Shown here in pieces: positions 45,597-56,300 of a stretch of 64,000 bases of DNA. This DNA comes from Neolewinella aquimaris (GTDB taxonomy: Bacteria > Bacteroidota > Bacteroidia > Chitinophagales > Saprospiraceae). Position 1 is the stretch's first letter, and every line of letters starts with the position of its first letter. The stretch covers positions 124,001 to 188,000 of the forward strand of contig NZ_JACIFF010000005.1 of the NCBI RefSeq assembly GCF_014197245.1, given 5' to 3'. The notes below the pieces were generated by a model. The model did not search any database, was not told the DNA's origin, and saw only the letters and a list, made by a program, of their open reading frames with translations. Position numbers and translations under genes: made by a program.

Positions 45597-47783
45597 GTGC
45601 AGCAGATCCTTCTCACTATACTCCTCCTCACGCTGTCCCTTTCGGGCCGGGCGCAAGCGGACTATCCCCCCCTCTTCGCATCCACTCTGGCGGGGGCGCA
45701 GGAGCAGGTGGATGCGGCCATGGAGCAGGCATTCCTGGTACCCACCCCCGTCGATATGGCGGGCGGCTACACCCACGAAGTCCACAAGCAAAACTGGAAG
45801 ACCCTCGAAAACGCCGGTGCCCTGTACCGGCTCACGGGGGAGGAAAAGTATGCGGCCTTCGTCCGCGACGGACTACTGCAGTACGCGGAAGCCTATCCCA
45901 CCTGGCCCCTACACCCGACCGACCGCTCCTACGCCACCGGTAAGATCTTCTGGCAGGCCCTTAATGATGCCAATTGGCTGGTGTACGTAAGTCAGGCGTA
46001 CGCGGATATTTACGACTGGCTGGAGCCCGCTGTCCGGACGAAACTGAACACGGAACTGTTCCGCCCGATGGCCGACTTCCTCTCCGTAGAGAATCCCCAG
46101 TTCTTCAACCGCATTCACAACCATAGCACCTGGGGCAATGCCGCCGTGGGTATGATCGGCCTGGTGATGGACGATGAGGAGCTGGTGCAGCGCGCCCTCT
46201 ACGGCATTCCCGCGAGCGAGCTACCGGAGGATTTACGCGACGACGACAGCGGCCGGATCGTCTCGGAAAGTGGCCGCGCCGGCTTCCTGGCCCAGCTCGA
46301 CCTGTCCTTCTCGCCCGATGGCTACTTCACCGAAGGGCCGTACTACCTGCGCTATGCGCTGTCTCCCTTCCTGCTTTTCGGGCGGGCCCTGGCCGAAAAG
46401 CGACCCGATATGAATATTCTGGCCTACCGCAACAGCATTCTTGGTAAGGCGATTGACGCCCTGCTGCTGGAGGCCGATCCGCGCGGCGATTTCTTCCCAC
46501 TAAACGATTCGCAAAAGGGGATGTCCCTGTACGCTCCCGAAGTGGTCAAATCCGTCGATTACGGATATGCCCTGTACGGCCGAGATCCCGGGCTGCTCTC
46601 GCTGGCCCGCGAACAGGGTAGCGTGACCCTCGACAAGGAAGGCCTGCTGGTGGCTACCGACCTGGCCGCCGGCAAGGCTCGACCGTTTCAGCCGCATTCC
46701 ATCGCCTTTACCGACGGACCGGATGGTGATGAGGGGGGAGTAGGCATCCTGCGCGCTTACGGACAGGGCGACGAACAGACCACACTGGTCATGAAGTACT
46801 CCGCTCAGGGTATGGGACACGGACACTTCGACAAGCTCTCTTACTCCCTCTACGACCTTACGGGGGAGGTGATCCAGGATTACGGCGCCGCCCGCTGGGT
46901 CAACATCGACCAGAAGGGTGGGGGACGCTACCTGCCCGAAAATCAGACCTGGGCCAAGCAGACCGTGGCCCACAATACCCTGGTGATCGATCGCACCTCC
47001 CACTATGAGGGGGACATTCGCATCGGGGAGAACCACCACCCGGACCTTTACGCCTTCCGCGCCGACGATACGACCTTCCAACTGGTCAGTGCGGTATCCG
47101 AAAATGCCTACGACGGGCGCAAGCTGCAACGGGCGCAGTGGCTCCTTCAGGACACCGCCTTCGAGCATCCGGTACTAATCGACCTGTTCCGGGCTACGGG
47201 CGAGCGCCCCGCCGTGCACGAATTACCCACCTGGTACATGGGGCAGCTGATGCGTACGGATTTCGGCTATACCACCGAGAATATTCTGCAGCCTTTAGAT
47301 TCCGCCCATGGCTACCAGCACCTATTCCTGGAGGCAACCGGCCGGCCGGATGCGGATATGGCAACCATCGAGTGGTTCGGGAACGGGCGCTTCTACACCC
47401 AGACAATGGCTACGGAATCCGGTGACGAGATTCTCTTCGTCCGCCCCGGTGCGAACGATCCCGAATTCAACCTGCGCCGCGACCCCGGCTTCCTGCTGCG
47501 GCGGGCGGATGTTGCCAGTAGCACCTTCTTTTCCGTGCTCGAAAGCCACGGCAGCTATAACCCCCGGGAAGAAGTTGCCCGCGATCCCTTCGGTACCATT
47601 ACCGGATTGCGTATACTCGTGGACAGCGAGCCCTACACTGCTCTCGAGTTTACTCACCAGAGCGGTACCACTTGGCTCATCCTGTTCAGCAACGCAACCG
47701 CCGATCCGGACCAGGAACATACCCTGAACATCAACGGACAATCCTACCAGTGGCGGGGCGTCCATCATCTCATAAAACAGTAG
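45597..47783 (+). CDS. Exo-oligoalginate lyase, polysaccharide lyase family 17
   Basis: A 728-residue enzyme with a signal peptide and the PL17 layout: an N-terminal (alpha/alpha) toroid (about 25-350) and a C-terminal heparinase II/III-like beta-sheet domain (about 380-720). Catalytic blocks are NHSTWGNAAVGM (about 175-186) and GYFTEGPYYLRYA (about 242-254), with GHGHFDKLSYSLYD (about 405-418) for metal or substrate binding. It would trim unsaturated alginate oligomers to the monomer in the periplasm. The start is GTG, 2 bp after the PL6 stop; a 19-bp GGCGGGGGCGCAGGAGCA motif falls within codons about 31-37. KdgF follows after 2 bp. Confidence 0.94.
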   Translation: MQQILLTILLLTLSLSGRAQADYPPLFASTLAGAQEQVDAAMEQAFLVPTPVDMAGGYTHEVHKQNWKTLENAGALYRLTGEEKYAAFVRDGLLQYAEAYPTWPLHPTDRSYATGKIFWQALNDANWLVYVSQAYADIYDWLEPAVRTKLNTELFRPMADFLSVENPQFFNRIHNHSTWGNAAVGMIGLVMDDEELVQRALYGIPASELPEDLRDDDSGRIVSESGRAGFLAQLDLSFSPDGYFTEGPYYLRYALSPFLLFGRALAEKRPDMNILAYRNSILGKAIDALLLEADPRGDFFPLNDSQKGMSLYAPEVVKSVDYGYALYGRDPGLLSLAREQGSVTLDKEGLLVATDLAAGKARPFQPHSIAFTDGPDGDEGGVGILRAYGQGDEQTTLVMKYSAQGMGHGHFDKLSYSLYDLTGEVIQDYGAARWVNIDQKGGGRYLPENQTWAKQTVAHNTLVIDRTSHYEGDIRIGENHHPDLYAFRADDTTFQLVSAVSENAYDGRKLQRAQWLLQDTAFEHPVLIDLFRATGERPAVHELPTWYMGQLMRTDFGYTTENILQPLDSAHGYQHLFLEATGRPDADMATIEWFGNGRFYTQTMATESGDEILFVRPGANDPEFNLRRDPGFLLRRADVASSTFFSVLESHGSYNPREEVARDPFGTITGLRILVDSEPYTALEFTHQSGTTWLILFSNATADPDQEHTLNINGQSYQWRGVHHLIKQ

Positions 47784-47785
47784 TT

Positions 47786-48139
47786 ATGCAAGCGAGTAAA
47801 GAATTCATCTTCGGTAAGGAATTGGAATGGGAAGTAGTCGGTCCCGGCCTGAAGCGCCAGATCATGGGCTACGACGATAAGATCATGCTGGTCAAGGTCG
47901 ACTTTCAACCCGGCGCCGTCGGTCAGCTCCACGAGCACCACCACAGCCAGGTCACCTACGTAGAAAGCGGGGTGTTTGAAATGACCATCGGCGACGAGGT
48001 GCGCACTATTCGCGGAGGCGACTCCTACTACATCCCGCCCCACGTCATGCACGGCTGTGTATGTACCGAAGCCGGCGTACTAATCGACGTATTTTCTCCG
48101 GTCCGTGAGGACTTTCTCCCCTCAGCCACCGACGCATGA
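47786..48139 (+). CDS. kdgF: KdgF cupin, unsaturated uronate ring-opening enzyme
   Basis: A 117-residue single-domain cupin closely resembling KdgF: GLKRQIMGYDDKIMLVKVDF, metal ligands in QLHEHHHSQVTYVESG (about 50-65), GDSYYIPPHVMHGCVCTEAG (about 85-104) and the end FSPVREDFL. KdgF converts the 4,5-unsaturated uronate released by PL17 to linear 4-deoxy-L-erythro-5-hexoseulose uronate (DEH). The ATG at 47786 fits the family start; the open frame extends upstream inside PL17. Its stop overlaps the next start (ATGA). Confidence 0.94.
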   Translation: MQASKEFIFGKELEWEVVGPGLKRQIMGYDDKIMLVKVDFQPGAVGQLHEHHHSQVTYVESGVFEMTIGDEVRTIRGGDSYYIPPHVMHGCVCTEAGVLIDVFSPVREDFLPSATDA

Positions 48140-49440
48140 AACTCTCCGGACTCCGGTGGTGGGTAGTTACTCTGATCGCCCTCGCTACCGTCATCAATTA
48201 CATCGACCGTCAGTCACTCAACGTGCTCTGGCCGGAGATCTCCATCGACCTCTATCCGGATAAGACGGACGACGAGCGCAAGGAGATCTATGCCTTCATC
48301 TCCGTAGTATTTGTCTTCTCCTATGCCTTCGGGCAGGCCCTGTTCGGGAAGATATTCGACTGGGTCGGAACCCGGCTGGGCTTCGTGCTCTCGATCGGCG
48401 TCTGGTCGATCGCTACGGCCCTGCACGCAGTGGCGAGCGGTGTGGCAAGTTTTGCCATTTTTCGCTCCATTCTCGGGGTTGCCGAGGCCGGCAACTGGCC
48501 GGGGGCGACCAAGGGGAACGCGGAGTGGTTTCCCACCAAAGAACGCGCCCTCGCACAGGGAATCTTTAATTCCGGTGCGGCCATCGGGGGGATCATCTCC
48601 ATTCCCCTCATTGCCTTTCTTTCGATCTACTTCAGTTGGCAGGTCATCTTTATCCTGGTCGGTCTTACTGGCCTCCTGTGGCTGATTCCCTGGGTGGTAC
48701 TGGTCAAGGCACCGCCAAAATCTCATCCCTGGCTTACCGAAGATGAGCGACAGTACATTCTGACCGGACAACAGAATCAGGACCTGGACGAGGACGGCAA
48801 CTTCGATGAGGGGTATAACCCAGGCTTAGCCAAGATGCTCTCCCACAAGGAAAGCTGGGGCGTCATCATCGCATCGGCCGTCATCGATCCGATCTGGTGG
48901 TTGTTCGTATTCTGGATTCCCATCTATCTCTCGGAGGTATACGGGATGGACATAAAGACAATCGGCATATACGGGTGGGTACCCTATGTTGGAGCCATGT
49001 TTGGTGCCTGGTTCGGCGGACTCCTCGCCCAGAACCGCCTGAAGGCCGGCTGGAACGTGGATAGTACCCGCAAACTGGTCATCACCCTGGGTTGCCTGAT
49101 CATGTTGCCCGCGCTGCTGGCCATGTCCAATCCCGGTGCGCCCGTCAACGCCGTCCTGCTGATGGCTGTGATCCTCTTCGGATTTCAGACCGCCATCGGA
49201 AACGTACAGACCCTGCCCAGCGATTTCTTTGGGGGTAAAACCGTAGGTACCCTGGCGGGATTGTCGGGCATGGCCGCGAAGCTGGCGGTTGCCGGACTCA
49301 CCTCCCTCGTCCCCTGGCTGACGGCCGGTGGAAACTACACGCCTGCTTTCGTCATCGGCGCAACACTCGCCTCCATCGCCATCGCGAGCGTCTGGATCCT
49401 GTGTCCGAGGATCGAGCCCTTGCATCCGGTAAAGCGCTAA
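48136..49440 (+). CDS. MFS hexuronate-type transporter, probably for DEH or alginate monomer
   Basis: A 434-residue MFS protein of the anion:cation symporter type (ExuT-like). Family features are INYIDRQSLNVLWPEI (helix 1), FGKIFDWVGTRLGFVLSIGVWS (loop 2-3 motif) and EAGNWPGATKGNAEWFPTKERALAQGIFNSGAAIGG (helix 4-5), the standard hexuronate-permease signature. It would carry the unsaturated uronate or DEH across the inner membrane. Last gene of the alginate operon; the terminator follows 36 bp downstream. Confidence 0.92.
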   Translation: MKLSGLRWWVVTLIALATVINYIDRQSLNVLWPEISIDLYPDKTDDERKEIYAFISVVFVFSYAFGQALFGKIFDWVGTRLGFVLSIGVWSIATALHAVASGVASFAIFRSILGVAEAGNWPGATKGNAEWFPTKERALAQGIFNSGAAIGGIISIPLIAFLSIYFSWQVIFILVGLTGLLWLIPWVVLVKAPPKSHPWLTEDERQYILTGQQNQDLDEDGNFDEGYNPGLAKMLSHKESWGVIIASAVIDPIWWLFVFWIPIYLSEVYGMDIKTIGIYGWVPYVGAMFGAWFGGLLAQNRLKAGWNVDSTRKLVITLGCLIMLPALLAMSNPGAPVNAVLLMAVILFGFQTAIGNVQTLPSDFFGGKTVGTLAGLSGMAAKLAVAGLTSLVPWLTAGGNYTPAFVIGATLASIAIASVWILCPRIEPLHPVKR

Positions 49441-49476
49441 GCAAGCTCCCCCACAGATTGGATAACAAGCTTGATG

Positions 49477-49513
49477 AATCTGGCCGACTGATTGCAGTCG
49501 GCCAGATTTTTTT
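49477..49513 (+). terminator. Rho-independent terminator of the alginate operon
   Basis: A perfect 14-bp stem (left arm AATCTGGCCGACTG, right arm its reverse complement), ATTG loop and a T-run right after. It ends transcription after the MFS gene and separates the acyltransferase gene from the operon. Confidence 0.93.
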
Positions 49514-49665
49514 GTGCTTCCTGGTGAGGCTGAACGGACTAATGCTGGAATTACCTGAAGTCAGGCGGCGGCGGCATCCCCATAGCGTCCAGTATACTGT
49601 TTCGGCGGCACTGCTCACTTACGGCTACTGATTTAGTCTTCCTATGACTGTATATTTAGATCAGA

Positions 49666-50310
49666 ATGAAAAATCGATTCAAGCAACGGATGATCCTGAT
49701 CCGGAACCGGTGGGGATTATCCAATTCTGTTCAGCGGTGTAGGGAGAGTACGGTATCGATCACGGGAAATCTGATCGGTACAACCGTAAGGGTAAGGGGG
49801 AGATCTACCGTGATCATTCCCCGGGGCAGCAGGGTCAGGGACGCACAGATACTTGTTCAGGGTAACGATAACCGATTGGAATTCGGACCCGGTGTCAAAT
49901 TCACGGGGACGATAGAACTCTTCGGAGACGGTAATACCCTACGGATTGGAAAGGATACCAAGATCGCCGGCGCTAATTTTATCGTACACGGCGGCACCAA
50001 GGTTGAGGTTGGCCCGGCTTGCTATATCTCAACACAAGTTGATGTTCGCACGACGGACAGTCACAGCATTCTTGACTCTGACGGGATCCGGATCAACCCG
50101 GATAATGATGTATATATCGGTGAGCACGTATGGCTCGGCCGGATGGTGTCCGTCCTAAAGGGAGCGCGAATTAACGCGGGTTCCATGATTGGTACCATGT
50201 CCTTAGTGACCGGTACGATACCCGCTAACGTCATAGCAGCGGGGGTGCCCGCCAGGCCCATCCGGGCGGGAATCTCGTGGACCAAGGACAAGCCAGGTCG
50301 GGACGTTTAG
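49666..50310 (+). CDS. Left-handed beta-helix (hexapeptide) acyltransferase
   Basis: A 214-residue protein of the LbetaH acyltransferase superfamily. Hexapeptide repeats run from about 30 to 200 (for example EFGPGVKFTGTIELFGDGNT, VEVGPACYIS), and the C-terminal coil DVYIGEHVWLGRMVSVLKGARI...GTIPANVIAAGVPARPI is typical of O-acetyltransferases for capsule or LPS sugars. The acceptor is unknown. It has a TATATTTA -7-like box at 49651-49658 and is isolated by the terminator, so it is probably not part of alginate breakdown. Confidence 0.85.
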   Translation: MKNRFKQRMILIRNRWGLSNSVQRCRESTVSITGNLIGTTVRVRGRSTVIIPRGSRVRDAQILVQGNDNRLEFGPGVKFTGTIELFGDGNTLRIGKDTKIAGANFIVHGGTKVEVGPACYISTQVDVRTTDSHSILDSDGIRINPDNDVYIGEHVWLGRMVSVLKGARINAGSMIGTMSLVTGTIPANVIAAGVPARPIRAGISWTKDKPGRDV

Positions 50311-50379
50311 ACGGTTGGTGATGCCAAAAAATAGTGCACCTGCGTACCCGCCCAAACGTCCCGTAGCTAGGGGAAATGC

Positions 50380-51135
50380 TTAACTGAAGGCGAGCCCTCC
50401 GTTGATGTCGATGTTGCTGCCCGTAATGAACGAGGACTCAGCGGAGGCGAGGTAAGCGACCAGGTCGGCCACTTCGTGTGCCGCGCCTTCTTTCTGCAGC
50501 GGTGTTTTTGCGGCAACCATTGCGCGGACTTCGTCCTTCGTGAAATCGTCGTGAAATTTAGTGCCGATCAGACCTGGACAAACCGCGTTTACCCGGATTC
50601 CCTTGGGACCGAGTTCCTTGGCCATTGCCCGGGTGAAGGTGGTTACGGCACCCTTCGAGGCACTATAGAGGGAGGAGCCACCGCCGCCGCCGTCCCTCGC
50701 TGCTAGGGAGGATATGTTGATGATCGCACTACCCTGACCCATCAGCGGTTCGAACACCTGGGATACGAATACGGTGGATTTAAAGTTGACGTTGATGACC
50801 TGATCGTAGAACGCCTCATCCAGTTCGGGCAGGGTCTTGCGGGCGAAAAGCCCCCCGGCGTTGTTGACCAGAATATCCACTTTATCGCCAAATGCGGCAA
50901 CGGTTTCGTCCTTTAGTTTGGTGATGTCGGCCAGTTTCGAAACATCGGCCTTGACCGCGATGGCTTTTTGACCGAGTGCTTCGATTTCCTTTACCGTTTC
51001 CAGCGCACCGGCTTCCGTATTGAGGTAATTTACGACCACGTTGGCACCTTCCTTAGCTAATTTGATGGCGATGGCCCGGCCGATATCGCGGGAACCGCCG
51101 GTTACGACAGCTACTTTGCCTGTAAGTTTTTTCAC
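50380..51135 (-). CDS. Short-chain dehydrogenase/reductase, candidate DEH reductase (copy 1)
   Basis: A 251-residue classical SDR: TGGSRDIG (cofactor loop, about 12-19), NNAGG (about 90), the catalytic Ser and YSASKGAV (Tyr about 157, Lys about 161) and NAVCPGLIGTKFHDDF. SDRs in alginate loci (for example Sphingomonas A1-R) reduce DEH to 2-keto-3-deoxygluconate. Position in this locus makes this a candidate. The start is GTG, and the upstream SDR gene ends 23 bp before. FabG-like fatty-acid reductase is the main alternative, though the locus argues against it. Confidence 0.8.
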   Translation of the reverse strand: MKKLTGKVAVVTGGSRDIGRAIAIKLAKEGANVVVNYLNTEAGALETVKEIEALGQKAIAVKADVSKLADITKLKDETVAAFGDKVDILVNNAGGLFARKTLPELDEAFYDQVINVNFKSTVFVSQVFEPLMGQGSAIINISSLAARDGGGGGSSLYSASKGAVTTFTRAMAKELGPKGIRVNAVCPGLIGTKFHDDFTKDEVRAMVAAKTPLQKEGAAHEVADLVAYLASAESSFITGSNIDINGGLAFS

Positions 51136-51158
51136 AAATTCTACGTTTTCTATTCGAT

Positions 51159-51920
51159 TTAAATGCCCAGTGCCTGTCCGCCACCGATCTGGATGGTTTC
51201 GGCGGTAATGAAGGCGGCATCTTCACTAGCCAGGAAAGCGACTACGGCCGCAACGTCCCGGGGTTGTCCAAGCCTTCCCAGCATGATATTGTTCTTCCAG
51301 GAGGCGAAAACTTCCGGCTTAGTGGACTTTATCTGCGCGTGGAAGGGCGTATCGATGGTGCCCGGTGACACGGCGTTGACCCGGATGCCGTACTCGGCCA
51401 GGTCCTTAGCCAGCGCCCGCGTGATGGCGTGTACACCGGCCTTCGAGGTGCCGTAAATTCCTGCTCCCGGGCCGCCGGCGTTCCAGGCGGCGTTGGAAGT
51501 GAAGTTGATGATGGTCGGGTGTGTGCCCTTTTTGAGGTAGGGGATCGCGGCTCGGGAGACGAAGAAGGTCGAATCAAGGTTCAGCGCCATGACCGACCGG
51601 TAGAATTCGGTGGTCATTTCCTCGAATCTGGATCTTCCACCCAGTCCGCCGGCGTTATTGATTAGGATGTCGATCTTGCCGTATTTGTCTCCTATGGCTT
51701 TGATGTTCTTGTTTACTTGGTCTTCGTCCGTTACGTCGAAACCGTAGTACTCCGCCTCAATGCCTTCTTCCTTGAGTGTTTGCAGCCGTTCGGCTCCGTG
51801 CTCGTCGCTGATTCCGTTCAGAATTACCGTGCAGCCCTGCCGCCCTAGGTGTTGGGCAACTTCAAAGCCGATGCCGCCGGTTGCGCCAGTTATAAGGGCT
51901 GTTTTTCCTTTCAATTTCAT
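51159..51920 (-). CDS. Short-chain dehydrogenase/reductase, candidate DEH reductase (copy 2)
   Basis: A 253-residue classical SDR: TGATGGIGFEVAQHLGRQG (about 11-29), NNAGGLGGRSRF, catalytic YGTSKAGVHAITR (Tyr about 156, Lys about 160), RVNAVSPGTIDTPFH. It lies in tandem with, and is clearly diverged from, the SDR at 50380. One of the two probably reduces DEH to KDG; the other may prefer a different cofactor or handle a related keto sugar. The cofactor loop has no arginine right after the first glycine block, so NADH or NADPH use cannot be called from sight. SusD/SusC lie upstream on the same strand, 143 bp away. Confidence 0.82.
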   Translation of the reverse strand: MKLKGKTALITGATGGIGFEVAQHLGRQGCTVILNGISDEHGAERLQTLKEEGIEAEYYGFDVTDEDQVNKNIKAIGDKYGKIDILINNAGGLGGRSRFEEMTTEFYRSVMALNLDSTFFVSRAAIPYLKKGTHPTIINFTSNAAWNAGGPGAGIYGTSKAGVHAITRALAKDLAEYGIRVNAVSPGTIDTPFHAQIKSTKPEVFASWKNNIMLGRLGQPRDVAAVVAFLASEDAAFITAETIQIGGGQALGI

Positions 51921-52063
51921 GTTGAGTTATTAGTTGGTATAAGAATTTAGTGGGGAACCGTATGCGGGCCACGGTTACCCCTGCAGAAGGCGCATCGCAA
52001 ACGAAGGTGGTAAATTACCCGCTCCCTCCGTTGCGCACGGATTAGACAATCTGTTTTTGGAAA

Positions 52064-53380
52064 CTAGTAGCCGTCGTTTTGGGTAATTACCCCAAAGCTT
52101 GCGAGTACTTCCGAGGTGGGAATCGGGAACAGATAGTAGTCACTATCGATTGACTGTCCCATTTCTTCGTTGACCGTACCGGTTCTGACCAGGTCAAACC
52201 ACCGCTGGCCTTCGAAGGCTAACTCAAGCCTTCTTTCGTCCTGGATGGCCTGGCGAACCAGCTCCTGGGTATTCAATACGGTATGGTCCAACGGGTCCAG
52301 TCCTGCCCGGGTGCGGATCGGATCGAGGAGATTGAGTACTTCCTCGGGAGAAGAACCGAGCTCGTTGAGCGTTTCCGCGTAGAGGAGAATAACGTCCGCC
52401 AGGCGGATTTCAATCCAGTCGTGATCGGGACCTCCGGTTTGCGGGTACTTCCTAGATGCCATGAGGGCCGTATCGATGTTGACGTCTCTACGCAAATCTC
52501 CGGGGCTTGCGTCGTAGGCGGCAATCAGGTCCGGATCCAGGGGCTCGAGGGACTTCGTATCGAGACCGCCGTACCACGACCAAAATTCGGAGAAACCGTA
52601 TTCGTCGTTGATGGAACCCGATATTTGGGTGGCAAAGATGATCTCCGAATTCATGTCGTTATCGACGCCGAAAATATTGGCGTAATCGGCTACCAGACTT
52701 ACTCCCGCCTCGGCAGCTCCGTTTGCGACGGCGGCCAGGTAGGGTTCTGCGTTAGCGTAATCGGATCTTTCCACGTATACTTTGCCCAGCAGTGCCTGAG
52801 CGGCGATCTTAGACGCCCGTCCGGTCGTTAATCCGGAATTGCTCAACGCCGCAATTGCATCCTCCAAATCGGGAATGATTACGTTGTCGTATATCGCGCC
52901 GACCGGTTGACGGACTAATATCGACTCATCGGTTACACTAGGGGAACCGGATAGATTCACCGGCACATCCCCGAATACGCGCACCAGTTTGAAGTAAGAC
53001 AGGCCCCTCAGGAACTTGGCTTCGGCTACGTCGGTTGCACGCGTCGAGTTTTCGATGACGTTGTTGGCACTCAGTATCGATTTGTACAGTGCCGTGTAGA
53101 AGGGGCCGAAGAATTGATCTTCCATGGCCGTCAGGTTGGGACCGAACATGTCGAACTCAGTAAAGGGCGGTTCCTGCATGATCGCATTATCGGCCCGAAA
53201 ATCACCCATCACCGCAAGGGGCGTGACGGATCCGTGCTGATAAAAATACGCGGCGTTCAGGACCTGCTCGTAGTCGGTCAGCGAGCTCGAACTGGCGATG
53301 TTTGGCGGAGATTGGTCCAGATCATTGTCGCACGCCGTTAACATCAGCAATGATCCTAATATGATATATAAAGATTTCAT
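52064..53380 (-). CDS. SusD-family lipoprotein (second alginate-locus pair)
   Basis: A 438-residue SusD/RagB-family lipoprotein (lipobox SLLMLTACDND around Cys17). Landmarks are EAKFLRGLSYFKLVRVFGDVPV (about 120) and DERRLELAFEGQRWFDLVRTG (about 380). It follows its SusC after 10 bp. The pair carries no lyase of its own and is tied to the main alginate operon by the shared operator. Confidence 0.93.
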   Translation of the reverse strand: MKSLYIILGSLLMLTACDNDLDQSPPNIASSSSLTDYEQVLNAAYFYQHGSVTPLAVMGDFRADNAIMQEPPFTEFDMFGPNLTAMEDQFFGPFYTALYKSILSANNVIENSTRATDVAEAKFLRGLSYFKLVRVFGDVPVNLSGSPSVTDESILVRQPVGAIYDNVIIPDLEDAIAALSNSGLTTGRASKIAAQALLGKVYVERSDYANAEPYLAAVANGAAEAGVSLVADYANIFGVDNDMNSEIIFATQISGSINDEYGFSEFWSWYGGLDTKSLEPLDPDLIAAYDASPGDLRRDVNIDTALMASRKYPQTGGPDHDWIEIRLADVILLYAETLNELGSSPEEVLNLLDPIRTRAGLDPLDHTVLNTQELVRQAIQDERRLELAFEGQRWFDLVRTGTVNEEMGQSIDSDYYLFPIPTSEVLASFGVITQNDGY

Positions 53381-53390
53381 CGTCTTTTAT

Positions 53391-56300
53391 TTAGAAGTTA
53401 ACATTCAGTCCCAGCGTAAAGCTTCTCACGGTCGGGCTCGCGCCTACCTGCACCCCGTAGGTCGTCGGGCCCAGGTAGTCACTCTGCGTAGTCTCTACGC
53501 CTTCCGGATTAAGGGAGGTGTAGTTGTCCGCCATTAGGTACAAAAGGTTGGTAGCGGCGGCGTATACCCTCAGCGTGTTCAGGTAACTGCCGATACCCCT
53601 GTCCGGACTGAATGTGTAACCGATGGTCATGTTTCTCAGGGCTAAGTAAGATGCATCCTGTACCTGGGCATCCAGCTGGTTTCTCGACTGAGTGTACGGT
53701 AGGCCGTTGTGGTCGGCAAAGCCGTCGTTGTCGGCATCGAAGCTGGACCGCAGCCTGCCGCCGAATTCCGATCTCCAGTAGATCTCGTCGATATTGAACA
53801 CTTCACCGCCCTGGGCTCCCTGGAACTGCAGCGACGCATCAAAGTTTCCGAAGGTCATCTGGCTGTTCAGGCCCCAGTAGAAGTCGGGAGTGTTCTGTCC
53901 TATTTTGACCAGGTCGCCCCCTTCTTCTACGGTGCGGTTCCGGTCGATCACCCCGTCGCCGTTCTGATCGACAACGTAGTACTCCGAGCTGCTGATGCCG
54001 ATGGCACGCGTCGGGTCTTCGATGTATTCCGACTCGACTATGCCGATGGTTTCCAGTCCCCACATCTCGCCGATGGCTCCGCCGACGTAGTTTCTGAATA
54101 CCGGGCCGCGACCGGACTGGCCGTAGATCACCCGGGGTAGCTCATCGAGGCCACCGAGGTCGGTGATTTCCGAATTGACCGTAGAAAGGTTTCCGCTGAC
54201 GTTCCACCGGAAGCCGGGCTTGTTAATTAGTGCCGCACCGAGCTCGAGTTCTACGCCGGAACTTCTGACATCTCCGGAGTTAAGGGCGATGGAAGTGGTA
54301 CCGAGCACCTCGGATACGCTCTGGTTGATCAGGATATCCTGAATGTCGGAGGTGTAGTAATCAACGCTGACCCGGAAACGGTTATCCAGGAAGCCCAGGT
54401 TGATGCCGTAGTTGGCCTCCGTATTCGTTTGCCACGTCAGATCGGGGTTGGCCACATCCGAGGGGATGAGGAATCCGGTACCGAATATGGTTGCCTGCGG
54501 ATTCAGGAGGCTCAGCGAGTTGTAGGCTCCCAGGAAGGAAGTCGTACCCAGTGATCCGAGGCTGTACCGGAGCTTCAGGTCCGTCAGAATACTCGAGGTG
54601 TAGAACGCTTCGTTGTGGACGTTCCAGCCCAGGGAGATGGCCGGGAAGGTTTCGAAACGATTGTTCTCCCCGAAGCGGGAATCACCGTCTCTCCTCACGG
54701 ATACCGAGGCAAGGTAGCGGTTGTCGTACGCGTAGTTGATCCGGCCGAAAACACTGCGACGTGCAATCGTCTCATCCCGCTCCGTAACGGCAATGTCCGC
54801 CGGATCCAGGAGCGCGAAGTTGCGTGGCTGACCGAAGGGAACGTTCGTACCCCTCAGGGCGAGCCCGTCGACGTAGAAGTTCTGGAATTCCAGACCGGCG
54901 ACGGCGGATACGTCGTGGCGACCGATCACCCGTGCAAAGTTCAGCGTGGTTTCGCTCAGTACGGAAGATCTGGCTACGTCCGTTTGGTCCAGCGCGGTTT
55001 GGTTGGTGCGGCCGCGGGAGTCGAACTCCAGTCCCCTCCAGAAATAATCCTTGACATCTCTTCTGTCGGCACCCAGTACGGTCCGTATGTTCAATCCTTC
55101 GAGGATGCTGAACTCCAGATAGGTGCTCACGTTTCCGAACAGGGTCTTCTCGTAGCGGTCGGTATTGTCCAGCTTCGTGGCCGGTCCTGCGTCACCCGAT
55201 CCGCCGATGCCGTTGCCGTTTCTGCCGTAGTGCCAGTCCTGGGCGGTCATGCCGGGTTCCAGTGTGTAGATGCTGTTGTTGAAGGGCGATTCGCCTCCCC
55301 GGTATCCTTCGTCAAATCCTTCCAGACCCAGTGCCTGGGCCTGTTGGTCCAGTTGCTGGACGAACGCGATGGACGCTTCCGTGTGGTAGATGGGATGAAC
55401 GCTGTACGCTCTCAGAAGGTCCCGCATATCGTGACCTACGATGTCCCGGTCGCCGAGGTAACCGTTGAAGTTCAGTCCCGTTTTGAATCTATCCCCCAGC
55501 CTAGCGTCGACGTTCAACCGGGTGTTGTATCGTTCGAAGCCTTGCGTAATTACGATACCCTGGGTGTTTAGGTACCCGAGCGAAGCATAGTAGTTCACAT
55601 TATCCGTACCGCCGCTAATGCTGAAGTCGTGGCTGGTGCTGTACCCCGTACGGAAGAGCCAATCTTCAACCGCTACGACGTCGGGCGAATTTGCGTAGGC
55701 ATTGAGCTTGTAGTTCAGGAATGCCGGATCCAGCTCGGAGACGTCGTACGTGCCGTTGGCGATGCCGGTATTCAGTTCGTTGGCCCATTCCCCCGCGGTC
55801 TTAAGTTGTTCCACGTCGCCGCGGTACCTGTTTGAAGAACTCACGTAGGCATTGTAGCTGATGCTGGGCGCGCCCGTCCTTCCGCTTTTGGTCGTGACCA
55901 GGATGACGCCGTTCGCTCCCCGGGAACCGTAGATGGCCGCTGAGGCGGCATCCTTCAGTACTTCCAGGCTTTCGATGTCATTGGGGTTGACCGTGGCCAA
56001 ACTTCCGGAGATCGGGTAGCCGTCTACTACGATCAATGGGTTGGAATCGCCCGAAATGGAGGAAGCCGCACGGATTTGAATTTTCGGGTCCGCACCCGGT
56101 GCTCCATCCTGATTTTGGATCAGGACGCCCGCCAGCTTACCCGCCAGGGCATCGTCAACGCGGCTGGCCTGAATGGCTGCAACATCCTCACCTCCCACCT
56201 GTGCGATCGCACCGGTATTGTGTGACCTCTTACGCGTACCGTAGCCAACCACGACGACTTCCTCCAGAAGCTCGGAATTGGTCTGCATCACAACGTTGTA

